Notes: generated by a model not told the origin, from the letters alone. A stretch of DNA of 64,000 bases from Saccopteryx bilineata (GCF_036850765.1 NC_089490.1:104154574-104218573), one strand, 5' to 3'. Positions 12,498-23,189 are shown, counted from the first letter of the stretch. Numbers and translations are program-made.

Positions 12498-12941
12498 TGG
12501 GATGGTTAATTTTATGTGTCAGTCTGACCAGGTTAGGGAGTGTCCAAATATTTGGCTAAATGTATTTTCTGGGTGTGTCTGTGAGGGTGTTTTCAGATGA
12601 GGATAGCATTTGAATTGATGAAATTAGTAAAGCAGCCTTCTTTCCCAAATATGGGTGGACATCACCCAATATGTTGAGAGCCTGAATGGAACAAAAAGAC
12701 AGAAGAAGGAAGAATCTAATCTCTCTGTCTGACTGCAGAGCTGGGACATGGGTCTTCCCCACCACTCAGACTTAAGCTGGGACTTACACCATTGGCTCCC
12801 CGGATTTTCATGCCTATGTACTCAAACTGACTTTCCTATGTCTCCAGCTTGCAAAGCAAATGGCAAATCATTGAACTTCTCAGCCAGTTCTCTCTCTCTC
12901 TCTCTCTTGTTTTGTTTCTCTAAAGGACTTCAACTAATACA
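12498..12941 (+). mobile_element. MLT2-type ERVL solo LTR
   Basis: It starts 'tgggatggttaattttatgt' and continues 'gggtgtgtctgtgagggtgt', 'ggtggacatcacccaatatg' and 'gagctgggacatgggtctt'. It ends 'caactaatacag'. These are hallmarks of an old ERVL-class LTR. No internal viral sequence is attached. A (CT)n expansion lies at 12891-12907. Subfamily is uncertain. Confidence 0.7.
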
Positions 12942-13664
12942 GGTCTTGATCACTGTCTCAGTGAGTCTGGAAGGAAAGCATCAAATCAAAACAGTTATTT
13001 CTAAGCCTTTGAGATCTCATGGAGTTTTCCCTGTTAAGTTTTCTTGCTTGGGACCTGTCATCTATAATTTCTTTCCTATTTCTCTTGGAAAGGGAATGTG
13101 CATCTATGCCTGTCTCCCATCATTGTATTTTCAAAGCACATAACTTGTTTGGTTTGATGGGTTCACAGCTGGAGTGGTAATTTGCTTCAGGATGAATTAA
13201 ACCTGAAGACCCATCCATATCTGATTTAGATGATATTTAGATGAGACTTTAGACTTCAGACTTTAGAGTTAATGATGGAGTTAGGTAAGACTTTAGGTGT
13301 TGTTGAGACAGAATAAATACTTTGCATGTGAGAAAGGCAGGAATTTGGAGAGCCAAAGGCAGAATGAGATGGACTAAATGTTTGTGTCCAGAAGAAGGAA
13401 CAATATATTGGTGCTCAGCCCCTGCTTACTGGTTCTTTTTTGTGACCCATCTGTTCAGGATACATTTGACCTTCTCTCTGCCGTTAGACCTGGAGCTGGT
13501 CCTGTGGGAGAGGCCTGCCACTGCCCATATGACATACAATTCAGTCTTGCTGATAGTGACAGAAAACCCAAAATGACTAGAATTTAAGTCAAATAGAAAT
13601 TTATTCTGTATCATATGGAAATGAAATCAACATTAAGCAGTTCAGGGTCAGCATGGCACTTCCT

Positions 13665-13860
13665 TACTGTCTTAGTCAGTTCAAGCTGCTACAGTAATAG
13701 ATTGAGTGGTTTAAACCACAGGAATTTACTTATCACAGTTCTAGAGGCTGAGGAGTCCCAGATCAAGGTCCAGTTCAATTTCTGTTGAGGGCGCTTTTCC
13801 TTGTCTGCGGATGGCTGCCTTCCGGCTGTGTGCACAGCCACTTAGAAGGGGCTGAGTATT
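13665..13860 (-). mobile_element. MaLR (THE1/MST-like) LTR fragment, antisense
   Basis: The plus strand reads 'actgtcttagtcagttcaag', 'ctgctacagtaatagattga', 'cagttctagaggctgaggag', 'agatcaaggtccag', then 'gatggctgccttcc'. This is the reverse of the 3' part of a MaLR LTR. The other end is missing. Confidence 0.7.
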
Positions 13861-14645
13861 CCTTCTTCCAGATAGAAATCAGGTTAGAAATCTATCCCAA
13901 GGAAGAAATAACTGGAGACACCAAGAAAGGCCAGAAATGTTAATGTAGAAGACCCTCTCCCATGGAAATATGAGACTTGGAGAAGAAAGGTTCTCCTGAT
14001 CATGGGATATATGAATGCATCACAGATCACAAATTCTGTGGATCAAGAGGAGAAGGTGGGGAAGAAGAAGGAGGTGGGAGGGGCCTTAACAGTAGATCTT
14101 ATACTTGAAAAATATGGAGAAAAGGAATTTGGAAGTGGGAGCAATTACTTTAGCTAAACTGAAACGTAAAATCCTAAATTTTATAGTTGAAAATCACCTT
14201 CAAGAGCGTCTGTTTTAATAATCTTCATTTTACTCCTGAGAACTAGAGTAGCTAAGAGAATTTTTCAAAAGTTGGCAATAAGGTTCCTATGGGTGCTATT
14301 ACACTAACGAGGACCAAAGCTCCAACTCCTCAATGGTTTATGAGTTTCCTCTGAGACTTTGATAAATCGGGTGAAGAGGATCAATACAGCTGGGAGTGAA
14401 AGATAAGATTGCCAAAGCATGTTCTGCAGACAGTAAAGTAGACCATTGTGGTTACAGTGGGCAATTCATGTTCAAGAAGTGGGGTAGGTAGGGCCATTAA
14501 TATGTGTTTTTTTAAGTGCCAGATGAAAGTGTTGTGAGTTTATCTTTTGGAAAGGAAGGAGCCACTGATTTTTAGAATGTGTTATTGTTAGTGACCCTGC
14601 ACCAGGCACCAGGCAAAGGATGTGTCATGGGACTGTGAGTCCGTC
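13861..14645. other. Unassigned sequence
   Basis: A very weak antisense MIR-like patch may be present near 14210-14340. Nothing else was recognised. Confidence 0.45.
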
Positions 14646-14710
14646 AAGGGTGCTCAAGCCTTGTCTAAAGCATCTCTCTGATGATTTGCAAGACAAGGCT
14701 TGAGCACCTT
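14646..14710. other. Near-perfect short foldback (20-bp stem, 24-nt loop)
   Basis: The left arm 14646-14666 and right arm 14691-14710 (agacaaggcttgagcacctt) are reverse complements over 20 bp with a single bulged G in the left arm. The loop, 14667-14690, is 24 nt. Pairing outside the arms is weak. This could be a precursor-like RNA hairpin or the scar of a local inverted duplication. I recognise no known microRNA in it and no target-site duplication around it. Confidence 0.7.
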
Positions 14711-15279
14711 AGCATACTGGGGCTCTGATTTGACTTCTATCCACCCATCAGATGCATCTTTTGACATTTTCTTCCTTGATGTCAGGTTCCAGCAAGTCAA
14801 GATGCTTTCAGACTGCAGCAACTAACCATTCCATAGTTCAATGGGATAAAGCAAAATTTATTTTTCGGGTGTGTTACATGTTGATTGAAAGCCAGCAAAA
14901 GACTCCAATCATCACAGTAGTTTAGCTCTCTAGACTGGTAGAGTTTCCATTTTAAAAATGCTTCATGGTGACCAAGGCAGGGAAAAGTGTAGAGAAAACT
15001 ATGCACTGGCTCTTAAAGCTTCTACCCAGAGGGGACACATCACTTATTTGTATTTCATTGACCAAAAATGTCACATAGCCAAGACTGCCTCCATGGAGCA
15101 GGCAAGGACAATCTTCCCCGGAGAGCAGATGCAGGTAACACAGTTTCCTGCAGTCCCCACATCTCCCTTGCTGTCTCTGATCTCTGCCAAAGCCCATGTT
15201 CTGTGTGCTTTTCGTGCCCCAAGCATCCTGTATTCTCTCAACTTCTCTTCCTCTCCATCATTGCTCACGAATGCCAGGC
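14711..15279. other. Unassigned sequence
   Basis: Overlapping open frames at 14952-15329 on both strands show no coding signature I can support. Confidence 0.45.
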
Positions 15280-15390
15280 ATTACACTAACTTTCTCCACC
15301 CTTTCTTTCATTCAATCCTCACTTTATAGAGTCAGTATGGTTATGAACCTCATTTTACAGAGAAAAGAGGTAGAGAAGCTAACAGCTAGC
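15280..15390 (-). repeat. MIR SINE fragment, antisense
   Basis: The words 'cattcaatcctcactttata', 'acctcattttacagagaaaa' and 'gaggtagagaagctaacag' follow reverse MIR order. Confidence 0.5.
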
Positions 15391-15638
15391 TCTTCAGTGT
15401 CTACCCCTGTCCTCTGCTTCTGTCCTGTGGTTTTTGATTTCCACCTCTACTGGTCTCAATCTCCTCATAGCTTCTGGTGAGAGACTGTCACAACTTTGGG
15501 AGCCTCAGAGGTGGGTCTACCTGCAGTGTCTACATCCAGGGAAAGAGAATTAAGGACCAAGACAAGATGCCTTGGGTACATGGATGATCTCACTAACTCT
15601 ATTGATGAAGAGAAAAAGAATGAAGTGATGGTTTAGGG

Positions 15639-16011
15639 CGGGGGTCCCCAAACTTTTTACACAGGGGGCCAGTTCACTGTCCCTCAGACCGTTAGAAGGC
15701 CGGACTATAAAAAAAAAAAAACCAACTATGAACAAATCCCTATGCACACTGCACATATCTTATTTTAAAGTAAAAAAACAAAAAGGGAACAAATACAATA
15801 TTTAAAATAAAGAACAAGTAAATTTAAGTCAATAAACTGACCAGTATTTCAATGGGAACTATGGGCCTGCTTTTGGCTAATGAGATGGTCAATGTGCTCC
15901 TCTCACTGACCACCAATGAAAGAGGTGCCCCTTCCGGATGAGCCGCGGGGGCCGGATAACTGGCCTCAGGGGGCCACATGCGGTCCGCGGGCTGTAGTTT
16001 GGGGACACCTG
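15639..16011 (-). mobile_element. hAT-superfamily miniature transposon, copy 1
   Basis: This 373-bp element is bounded by inverted termini (cgggggtccccaaac ... gtttggggacacctg). It is flanked by a perfect 8-bp duplication GTTTAGGG at 15631-15638 and 16012-16019, the classic hAT signature. There is no transposase frame, so it was mobilised in trans. It is only slightly diverged from the copies at 16452 and 53858, suggesting recent activity. Orientation is arbitrary: copy 2 is taken as plus. Confidence 0.93.
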
Positions 16012-16177
16012 GTTTAGGGTCTATCCCAGTGACATGTTTGCTGGGGGAAGCATAGAAGTGCTTGTGTGATATGTGACAGGCCTGGGAAGGGACAGGTGTT
16101 GCTTAAGTGTTACGCAAGAGAGGCTTTTTATCTGCTCTTTATTCTCTGTAGCTCACAATCTGGGCTAAACATGTAAT

Positions 16178-16230
16178 GATGATGATGACAATGACCATGA
16201 TGACAACAACGATGATGATAATGATGAAAG
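16178..16230 (+). repeat. GAT/GAC-rich imperfect triplet repeat
   Basis: Interrupted gatgatgatgacaatgacc-type triplets. Confidence 0.8.
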
Positions 16231-16274
16231 CAAACATCAACATGGTATATGGCATTTAATATGGGTCAGGTGTA

Positions 16275-16451
16275 ACATCAGGTTCTATATATATATATAA
16301 ACCCATTTAATTCTCACAACACTTGGGAAGGGAGACTGATTATCCCTATTTCACAGTTGATAAAACTGAATAAAAAAGAGGCTAAGTGACTTGTCCGAGT
16401 TTACACAGCTAGTAAAAAGACAGTTTGATCCCAGGCAGTCTGTTTCTAGAG
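16275..16451 (-). repeat. MIR SINE, antisense, part 1 (split by hAT copy 2)
   Basis: Reverse MIR order: 'ttaattctcacaacacttgg', 'tatccctatttcacagttga', 'gaggctaagtgacttgtccg', 'tttacacagctagtaaaaag', 'ccaggcagtctgtttctaga'. It then breaks at the hAT element and resumes at 16818. Confidence 0.8.
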
Positions 16452-16817
16452 CAGGGGTCCCCAAACTACAGCCCGCGGGCTGCATGCGGCCCCCTGAGGC
16501 CATTTATCCACCCCCCCCCGCACTTCCAGAAGGGGCACCTCTTTCATTGGTGGTCAGTGAGAGGAGCACATTGACCATCTCATTAGCCAAAAGCAGGCCC
16601 ATAGTTCCCATTGAAATACTGGTCAGTTTGTTGATTTAAATTTACTTGTTCTTTATTTTAAATATTGTATTTGTTCCCGTTTTGTTTTTTTACTTTAAAA
16701 TAAGATATGTGCAGTGTGCATAGGGATTTTTTCATAGTTTTTTTTTTATAGTCCAGCCTTCCAACTGTCTGAGGGACAGTGAACTGGCCCCCTGTGTAAA
16801 AAGTTTGGGGACCTCTG
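16452..16817 (+). mobile_element. hAT-superfamily miniature transposon, copy 2
   Basis: This is a 366-bp copy in the opposite orientation to copy 1. Its termini are caggggtccccaaac and gtttggggacctctg. The 8-bp duplication is TTCTAGAG/CTCTAGAG (7 of 8). It has no transposase. It sits inside an antisense MIR whose sequence continues across the insertion, which confirms both ends. Confidence 0.93.
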
Positions 16818-16850
16818 CTCTAGAGTTTGTGTTCTTAACCTCTTTAATCA
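16818..16850 (-). repeat. MIR SINE, antisense, part 2
   Basis: 'ctctagagtttgtgttctta' followed by 'acc' continues the MIR interrupted at 16451. Confidence 0.7.
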
Positions 16851-16874
16851 ATATAACATGGGTGCTTGCTATGG

Positions 16875-17005
16875 GCCATTTGACGAATAGGAAGCTGAGG
16901 CCCAGAGAGATCAAGTAATTTGTCCAAGCTCACACAGAGGTAATTAGCAGAGGTTTAAACCCAGGGAGTCAGACTTCTGAGCCAGTGCTCTCAGCTCCTG
17001 TGCGG
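16875..17005 (-). repeat. MIR SINE, antisense
   Basis: 'ggaagctgaggcccagagag', 'atcaagtaatttgtccaagc', 'tcacacagaggtaattagca', then 'tttaaacccagggagtcaga': a clear reverse MIR core. Confidence 0.8.
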
Positions 17006-17317
17006 TACTGTCACAGTGTTTGTTATTCATAACCTACCACCTACAAAGCTCTCGGTAATGGGACCAGAAGGGTTTGAGTCTGGACCTAACTAAGAGAACA
17101 CAGAGCCATAGAATGAGCTCTCTATAGTTCAATGGATAGGTTAGTGTACATCTAATTAATACCTAAGTCTCAAATACGGTGTAACTCCAGTGATATGTTC
17201 AGTTCCTCCTCACTAAGAACTTGGTAAAACTTTAGTTGGTCTCTACTCTGGTTCTGATTAGATTTTATTCTATGTCCCATGATAGGCCACATCCTACATT
17301 GCCTTATATTGTTTTGT

Positions 17318-17870
17318 TTATTCATTTATTCCTGTATTCATTGATCCAGTCAATAAATATTCATCGAACCCTCCTAAGTGCCAGGCATTGTTGTAGATAC
17401 TGGGAATATGGGATTGAGCAAAAACAGTTAGATGCCTGCCTCAGAGAGTCTACACTCTACTGAGGAGAGTCAGATAATAAACGAATAAGTGATAAGTGCT
17501 AGGAGGGAAAATAAAGCAAGGACAGGAGATAGGGAATGCAGGGGGATGAGGATTCTTATTTAGACTGGGAAACTGCAGATAGAACCCGGAGAAGTGAGTT
17601 CTGCAGATATCCATGAAAAGTGACCTAAGGTCCCAGAGAACAGCACATGCAAAGGGCACAGAGGTGGGAGCATGCAGGGCAGCTCTGAGGAGCAGCCAGG
17701 AGGCCGGTGTGGCCGGAGCAGAGAGAGCGAGGCAGAGCATGTTGGGCACGTGAGGGTGCAGGGGTCAATTAGGACGTCGTGGACCCTGGTGAGGCCCTTG
17801 GATCTCATTGTGAGTGAGAAAAGGTGCCTCTGGATGCCATTGAGCTGCTGAGTCACAATCCTTGAGCGAC
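17318..17870 (-). repeat. L2 LINE 3' region, antisense
   Basis: Plus-strand landmarks are 'ttcatttattcctgtattca', 'taagtgccaggcattgttgt', 'ctactgaggagagtcagata', 'catgcaaagggcacagaggt' and 'ggccggtgtggccggagcag'. These are the reverse of the L2 3' terminus followed by upstream sequence. At about 550 bp it is fairly well preserved. Confidence 0.8.
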
Positions 17871-17887
17871 ACTCAGGCATGTGGAGC

Positions 17888-18400
17888 ACAGAAAAACCAA
17901 ATGCTCACCAAGAGGAGGTGGTTGAATAAATTACAGCACAGTCAAACCACAGATTAAGCCATTACAGAGATTGACTTGGTGCTTGCCACTTGGTTAAGAG
18001 GGAATCCCATGGGGAAATGTTGAATGATAAAGCCAAATTGCAGGAAAGCATGTACAGCATCCCATTTTACAAGGGTGTTCGCAACTTTTCATATACATAT
18101 GAGCACGTGCGTATTGATGTGATCATAAAGCGTGGAGGAAATTGTGGAAAGATACATACTAGTAGCTCACAGGGGCTACGGCATAGGTAGAGGGGGATGC
18201 TTATAAGGGTCAGGGAGAGAAGGTGGGCGACATCAAGGAAAAAAGATGATTGCTTTTAAGGAAAGTCAAAACAGTGCGTCTGAATTGATCACGTTTAAGC
18301 ATTAGTGGAAAAATAGTGTGTTTGTGGTTGTGTATGAGTGCACACACACATGCATGTGTGGATATATATTTCATATATGTACATATTATAGAAAGAAATT
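17888..18400 (+). repeat. Old L1M/HAL1-type 3' fragment
   Basis: 'gtggttgaataaattacagc', 'gaaagcatgtacagcatccc' and 'attttacaagggtgttcgca' parallel the 3' part of old L1M/HAL1 elements. The remainder is degraded and ends in a TA/CA-rich stretch. Confidence 0.5.
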
Positions 18401-18464
18401 TTAATATAAATATAGCACCACTCCTACAACAAAATATGACTACTGTATTCGCTTTCATATGAAG

Positions 18465-18570
18465 TAAGTGAGGCCGGGCAAGTTCACTGTCTGCCCAGGG
18501 CCACACAGCAATGGCATGGGAGGAGTCAAGTTCCCAGAGGTCTACCTCTACAGTTTGTATTTCTTCTTCC
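18465..18570 (-). repeat. MIR SINE fragment, antisense
   Basis: 'gaggccgggcaagttcactg', 'cccagggccacacagcaatg', then 'ttcccagaggtctacctcta' match the reverse MIR core. Confidence 0.6.
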
Positions 18571-18794
18571 CACTTTAGTCATTCCTGTGTCTTATTTCCC
18601 TTCTCCTAAAGCAGAGTAACTTTTCTCAGCAAAGATAGAAAGGGCCATCACCTACAGGGTTTTCCATAAAGACTCAACAGATTTTTCTAAAATTTCTGAA
18701 CTCTAGAAAAGTACTTCCGTCCAGAATTCAGACTTTCAGAGACTGTGATTTTCACAAAAAGGGTGTCCACACCATCGAGAATATCACTGATGAA

Positions 18795-18866
18795 GGTGAT
18801 CATAGTATATGATCACCATACTATGGATATCACCATAGTAAGGCGATATCCCTTACTATGGTGATC
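18795..18866. other. Cluster of nested perfect palindromes
   Basis: Hairpin A: ggtgatcata (18795-18804) pairs with tatgatcacc (18808-18817) around a 3-nt loop. Hairpin B: atcaccatagtaagg (18829-18843) pairs perfectly with ccttactatggtgat (18851-18865) around a 7-nt loop. The arms of A and B are also related (gatcaccata / ctatggtgatc), so alternative folds exist. The block abuts L1M debris. Confidence 0.85.
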
Positions 18867-18939
18867 GAAGAAGGTAAACTGAAAATTCTTTGCCCATTTG
18901 GAAGACAAACCAAAAGAAAGAAAGCCCTATTATGAGAAG

Positions 18940-19083
18940 TAAAATGAAACGACAGAGCAGCAAATGACAAGTGTTGGTGAGACTGTCCAGAAATAGGAAA
19001 GCTGTGCATTGCTGGTGGGAATATAGAAGGGTACAGCTACTGGGGAAAATAATACAGCTGTTTATCAAAAATTTTAACATATA
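18940..19083 (+). repeat. L1M LINE, ORF2 3' region, part 1 (split by SINE)
   Basis: 'caagtgttggtgagactgtc', 'gctgtgcattgctggtggga', then 'tactggggaaaataatacag' are decayed versions of the conserved L1 ORF2 C-terminal coding region. It resumes after the SINE at 19432. Confidence 0.8.
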
Positions 19084-19416
19084 GCCTGATGAGGTGGTGG
19101 CACAGTAGATAGAACATCAGCCTGGAATACTGAGGACCCTGGTTTGAAACCCCCAGGTCACTGGCTTGAGTGTGAGCTCACCAGCTTGAGCCCAAAGGTC
19201 GCAGGCCTGAAGCCCAAGGTCACTGGCTTGAGCAAGGGGTCACTCACTCTGTTGGAGCCCCCCAGTCAAGGCACATAAGAGAAAGCAATGAACAAACAAG
19301 GTGCTGCAATGAAGAATTGATGTTTCTCATCTCTTGCCCTTCTTATCTGTCTATTCCTGTTTGTCCTTCTCTTTTTTTTCTCTCTCTCACTGAAAAAAAA
19401 TAAAAATAAAAAAAAT
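19084..19416 (+). mobile_element. tRNA-derived bat SINE (VES-like), long variant with internal tandem units
   Basis: The head 'gcctgatgaggtggtggcac...' with a B-box-like 'ggtttgaaaccc' identifies a tRNA-derived SINE. The middle is unusual: related units carrying 'aggtcactggcttgag' or 'ctcaccagcttgag' recur at about 19155-19245 before the common tail (ggcacata..., T/C-rich, A-rich). An imperfect target duplication (aaaattttaacatata / aaaattaacatata) flanks it, and L1M sequence continues on both sides. Confidence 0.85.
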
Positions 19417-19431
19417 AAAAATTAACATATA

Positions 19432-19990
19432 ATTACTCTATAATCCCGTAACTCCACTTCTAGGTATTTAACCAAAAGAATTGAAATCAGCATCTTGAAA
19501 GAGATAATTTGTACATGCATATTCATAGCCAAAAGGTGGAAGCAACCTAAGTGTCTGTCATCAGGTGAATGAATAAACAAAATGTGGTCTATACACACAA
19601 TAGAATATTATTCAGCCTCACAAAGGAAGGAAATTCTGGTGCATGTTACACTATGGATGAACCTTGAAGACATAATGCTAAAGTAAATAAGCCACACACA
19701 CGGAAGAACAAAGATTGCATGATTCCACTTGTATGAGGTTCTTACAGTAGTCAAATTCATGGAGACAGAAGTTGGAATGGCAGTTTTCAGGGGCTGGTAG
19801 GAGGGGAATAGGGAGTTAGTATTTAACAGGTATAAAATTTTAATTTGGGAAAATGAAATGTTCTGGAGATGGATGGTGGTGACAGATGCACAACAATGTA
19901 CTTAACGCCACAAAACTATATACACTTAAAAGTGGTTTAAATAGTAAATTCCTTTTTACATATATTTTCAACAATTAAAAGGGGGAAACA
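19432..19990 (+). repeat. L1M LINE, ORF2 end plus 3'UTR, part 2
   Basis: 'actccacttctaggtattta', 'gccaaaaggtggaagcaacc', 'ttattcagcctcacaaagga', 'atggatgaaccttgaagaca', 'gattccacttgtatgaggtt', 'gttctggagatggatggtgg', then 'gtacttaacgccacaaaac' run in the order of an old L1M 3' end. The coding frame is broken. Confidence 0.85.
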
Positions 19991-22189
19991 AAAGAAGAAA
20001 AGAAGCCTTATGTGACTGAAAACGCACCATTTAAAGTGGCCGAGGTCCTGTGAAATTATAGCAAGGAAAACCTCCCCCACTCCACGGCTGCCCCTTCTTG
20101 AAAGTCTTTGTAAAAAGCTTTCATGTTTCACCTCTCACCGTGTCGCTTAGCCGGCAGGGGCCCTGCTGTCGATTTTCCCATTCCAATCTCACACACACCT
20201 GATTAAGTGCGCCCAGATGTGCAGGGTCCGAGGGGAGGATGGATGAGGGCAGCCATCCATCACAGAGACAAGGCCATGGAGACAACCTCTCTGTGAAGCA
20301 TCACCTTCAGAAGGAAACTGGCGGAGCTGGGAAAATGCTAGAAGCCTGCTCTGGCAGGGAAGAGGGGTGTGAAACTCAGATGGGAATAGAAGTAATAATC
20401 ACACTGGATTTTCCGAAGGTTATCCAAGACTCTACTTCAGTGCTAGGTGTATTTAACCTTCCTTTTAACTTCCCGCCTGGCCCCCTTAAGCCTGTCTTTG
20501 AGAAACATGGCTCCGTGAGGAGGAGAGAGATTCATTCTGCATGGCCCAGAGTGGCAGGATGTCACAAACGCTTTAGGTGTGGCTGTCCAGCAGCCGGATT
20601 TAAGACAGCAGTCTCTAGTGAGAAGAAACCTCTACCAGTGCCCTCCTTGTTTCTTTTTCAAGTACCTTAGATACCTGGCATTCTGTTTCTCCTCCTTCTC
20701 TCTTCTTACCAGCCCCTTGTACCATGTTCCTCAAAAGGAGAGGATGTCCTACATCAGGCAGGTATGAGCACCTGGTGACACCTGTCAGAGCAGACCGTAT
20801 CAAACCAGATAGGACCGGCCAAGACATGAAATGCCCCCATGGAGAACCTTCCTCCGCCAGGGCAGCCAGTGGAAGAGAGGACACTGGCTGGTGGGAGAGG
20901 GAAGGAACAATAGCAAAACCAGGACCCCTGGGGAATGTGTGGCTGGAAAGCAGCTACTGCTTCACTGGTGGGGACAAAGACTTAATTGTGGTCAAGGCTA
21001 GGTGGAAAAGAAGCCCTTCCAAGTGTAATGGAGCATTTAAAGCCACAGGCGCACAGTCTTCCAGCTTAACTTTGCCCGGACTGGAAGGATGAACTTGAGG
21101 GCTTTTGCTGCTCCTCCCAGCCTGGCTCCCTAGTATTGCTGACCTGCAAATGTGAGCAGCTCTTTCCATGAGGTCCGGACTGTGTCTGTCCTGCTCACTA
21201 TTATCCCTCTCTCGGCACCCATAATTCCTTAGTCATGAGCCAGAATGCCTGGGTTCGAGTCCCACATCTCTAGGCCTGAGGGCTGGCTGAAGGGTACCTC
21301 TTGGGGAGGAGGGGCAGCCTGGATACGCTCTGAGGCCCACCCGGCTTCATCGTCTGGGAGCCCGCTGAAGTTTGTCTCCCGTTGTTTTCTTCGGTTGTCT
21401 TCATTAATTCATCCCACATGTTTCCTGCCTGGCTGCTGAAAGTCAACTCCTGTGTCAGGTTGCGCCTGAGACAGAGTCAGAGCAGCTTCCCCGATATCTC
21501 TGAGATCCTGGGCAGATGCATTTCCAGGGAAGGGCAGCGTGACCACCCAGGCCAGGGCAAGTCTGTGTGGGCGTGAGGCACATGCGTGGGCTGAGAGCTG
21601 CACAAACGCCTCACATGGCATTCTGGGTGGCAAGTCCTCCAGCGTTTGAGGGGAACAGCCCCTGCTTGTCAGCCACCTGCCTTCACTCCCGTTTGCTGCT
21701 TTGCAGTTGTGAATATAGATCTTTTCCCCCAAGATCTATCAAGTGCAGGCGTGGAGGTACACACACTGCTCCCTGCTGTGCTCACAGTCTGGCAAAGGGC
21801 CTTCTCTTAGTCAATTCCCCCTTCTCATCTGGAAAACAATAGGCTTGGAGAATCCTAAGGGTCCTTTTAACTCTCTGCTACTCTGATTGATTGATTTTAT
21901 TTTATTTTTTGCTTGTTTACTTTCTTTGAATGTAAAGTCATTTCTGTTTTGTGTTTTCTTAGCACATTTTTACTGTCAAAGGACATTCGTCTTCCTCCCA
22001 ACACCAGGCCTGAGCAGGACTAGCCACATGAGTTTGTAAACAAACATGGTAAAGCTGAAGGGTCCAGAATGGCAATGTGGGACCTCCCGCCTGGCTCTTG
22101 TCTATGTGGGGTATGCCTGTCTGCACCTGATCATGCACCAAACTCCCAGGGATCCTTCAAAGCCGGATGTAAATAGATGTCACTGCCAC
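19991..22189. other. Unassigned, comparatively GC-rich stretch
   Basis: This is the longest block without recognisable repeats and is more GC-rich than the average of the window. Its longest frame is 20239-20670 (+, 143 codons), with no family, signal peptide or splice-framed exon that I can defend. It would be the first place to look for conserved non-coding or missed exon sequence. Confidence 0.45.
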
Positions 22190-22440
22190 TGAGAAGCCTT
22201 CCTGACTATACTCTTGTGCTTTGGCGACCACTAAACAAAATTCATTATCCTGCCACTGTATTTTGTACCTCCTTTTGTAGCTGTGATGTTTTGGGCTCAT
22301 TGGTTATTTACATATCATTTTTATCTACAGATATGCTGGTCTCCTGAGTGCAAAGAGTATGTCTTTATCATCTTTAACAGTACCTAGTATAGTTCTGGGT
22401 GTATAGGGGAAACTCAGTCATGATTTGTGTAAGGAAGGTA
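22190..22440 (+). repeat. L2 LINE 3' end
   Basis: 'gagaagccttcctgactata', 'gtattttgtacctccttttg', 'gtctcctgagtgcaaagagt', then 'cagtacctagtatagttctg' follow L2 3'UTR order. Confidence 0.7.
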
Positions 22441-22611
22441 TGAAGACAGCAGGGAATTCAACTCATAGGCTCTTTTCTGTATATATAAACTTACAGGAAA
22501 TCTTCAAAGTGCTAGTCAGCAGAGTTATACTACGCTCTGATGAGGTTTTGCTGGGCTTAAGCCCACGCATGTGCCCACCTCTCCTCCTGCAGCCACATAT
22601 GCGCACGCACA

Positions 22612-22662
22612 TACAAACACACACACACACACAGACATATATGCACACACAGACACACAGAG
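22612..22662 (+). repeat. (CA)n-rich repeat
   Basis: An imperfect CA run interrupted by GACATATATG. Confidence 0.9.
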
Positions 22663-22875
22663 CCAAGACCTTCACCTTTGAGTAACCCAATCAATTTTAA
22701 TAGGCCTCATTTTCCTTCCCTTCAAAATGTAGTGAAATTTAATGAAATCCCTTTAATTTCTCTTTAGTAAAATTTACGTGTGACATTTAATTATTCTGAT
22801 CCCCTTATATGTCTATAACTTACTCCTCTCTTTTTGTTTCTTCCTCTGGGAAGCTTTTCTTTCTATTCATTAAAG

Positions 22876-22876
<1 letters not shown>

Positions 22877-22910
<34 letters not shown>
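22877..22910 (+). repeat. (TG)n microsatellite
   Basis: About 16 perfect TG units. Confidence 0.95.
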
Positions 22911-22911
<1 letters not shown>

Positions 22912-23189
22912 AGTATCAAGCAATAGTGAACTTTTCAAAGCTGGATACTTAAAGTATCTTTAAAACTTTTTTTCCATTACTTATTTTTCTAAAATAGAAG
23001 TTGTGGTAAAAAACTAAAAGAGAAATAAAATCTGTGGGATTAGAAGTAGCGTTAGCTGTGGGCAAATATCGTCATTCGTATATGTCATGTCTACAGACTC
23101 AAACAAGTTCGAGTGTTTGGAGCAGTCCTTGTGCTGGTGTTCAAACCCGTCTACCCAGAAGTGGGCTGGAAGCATTGCTTGGTTCGTGT

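Noticed and set aside
20239..20670. 143-codon plus-strand frame
   Set aside because: No domain or codon signature, and overlapping frames are equally open in this GC-richer stretch.
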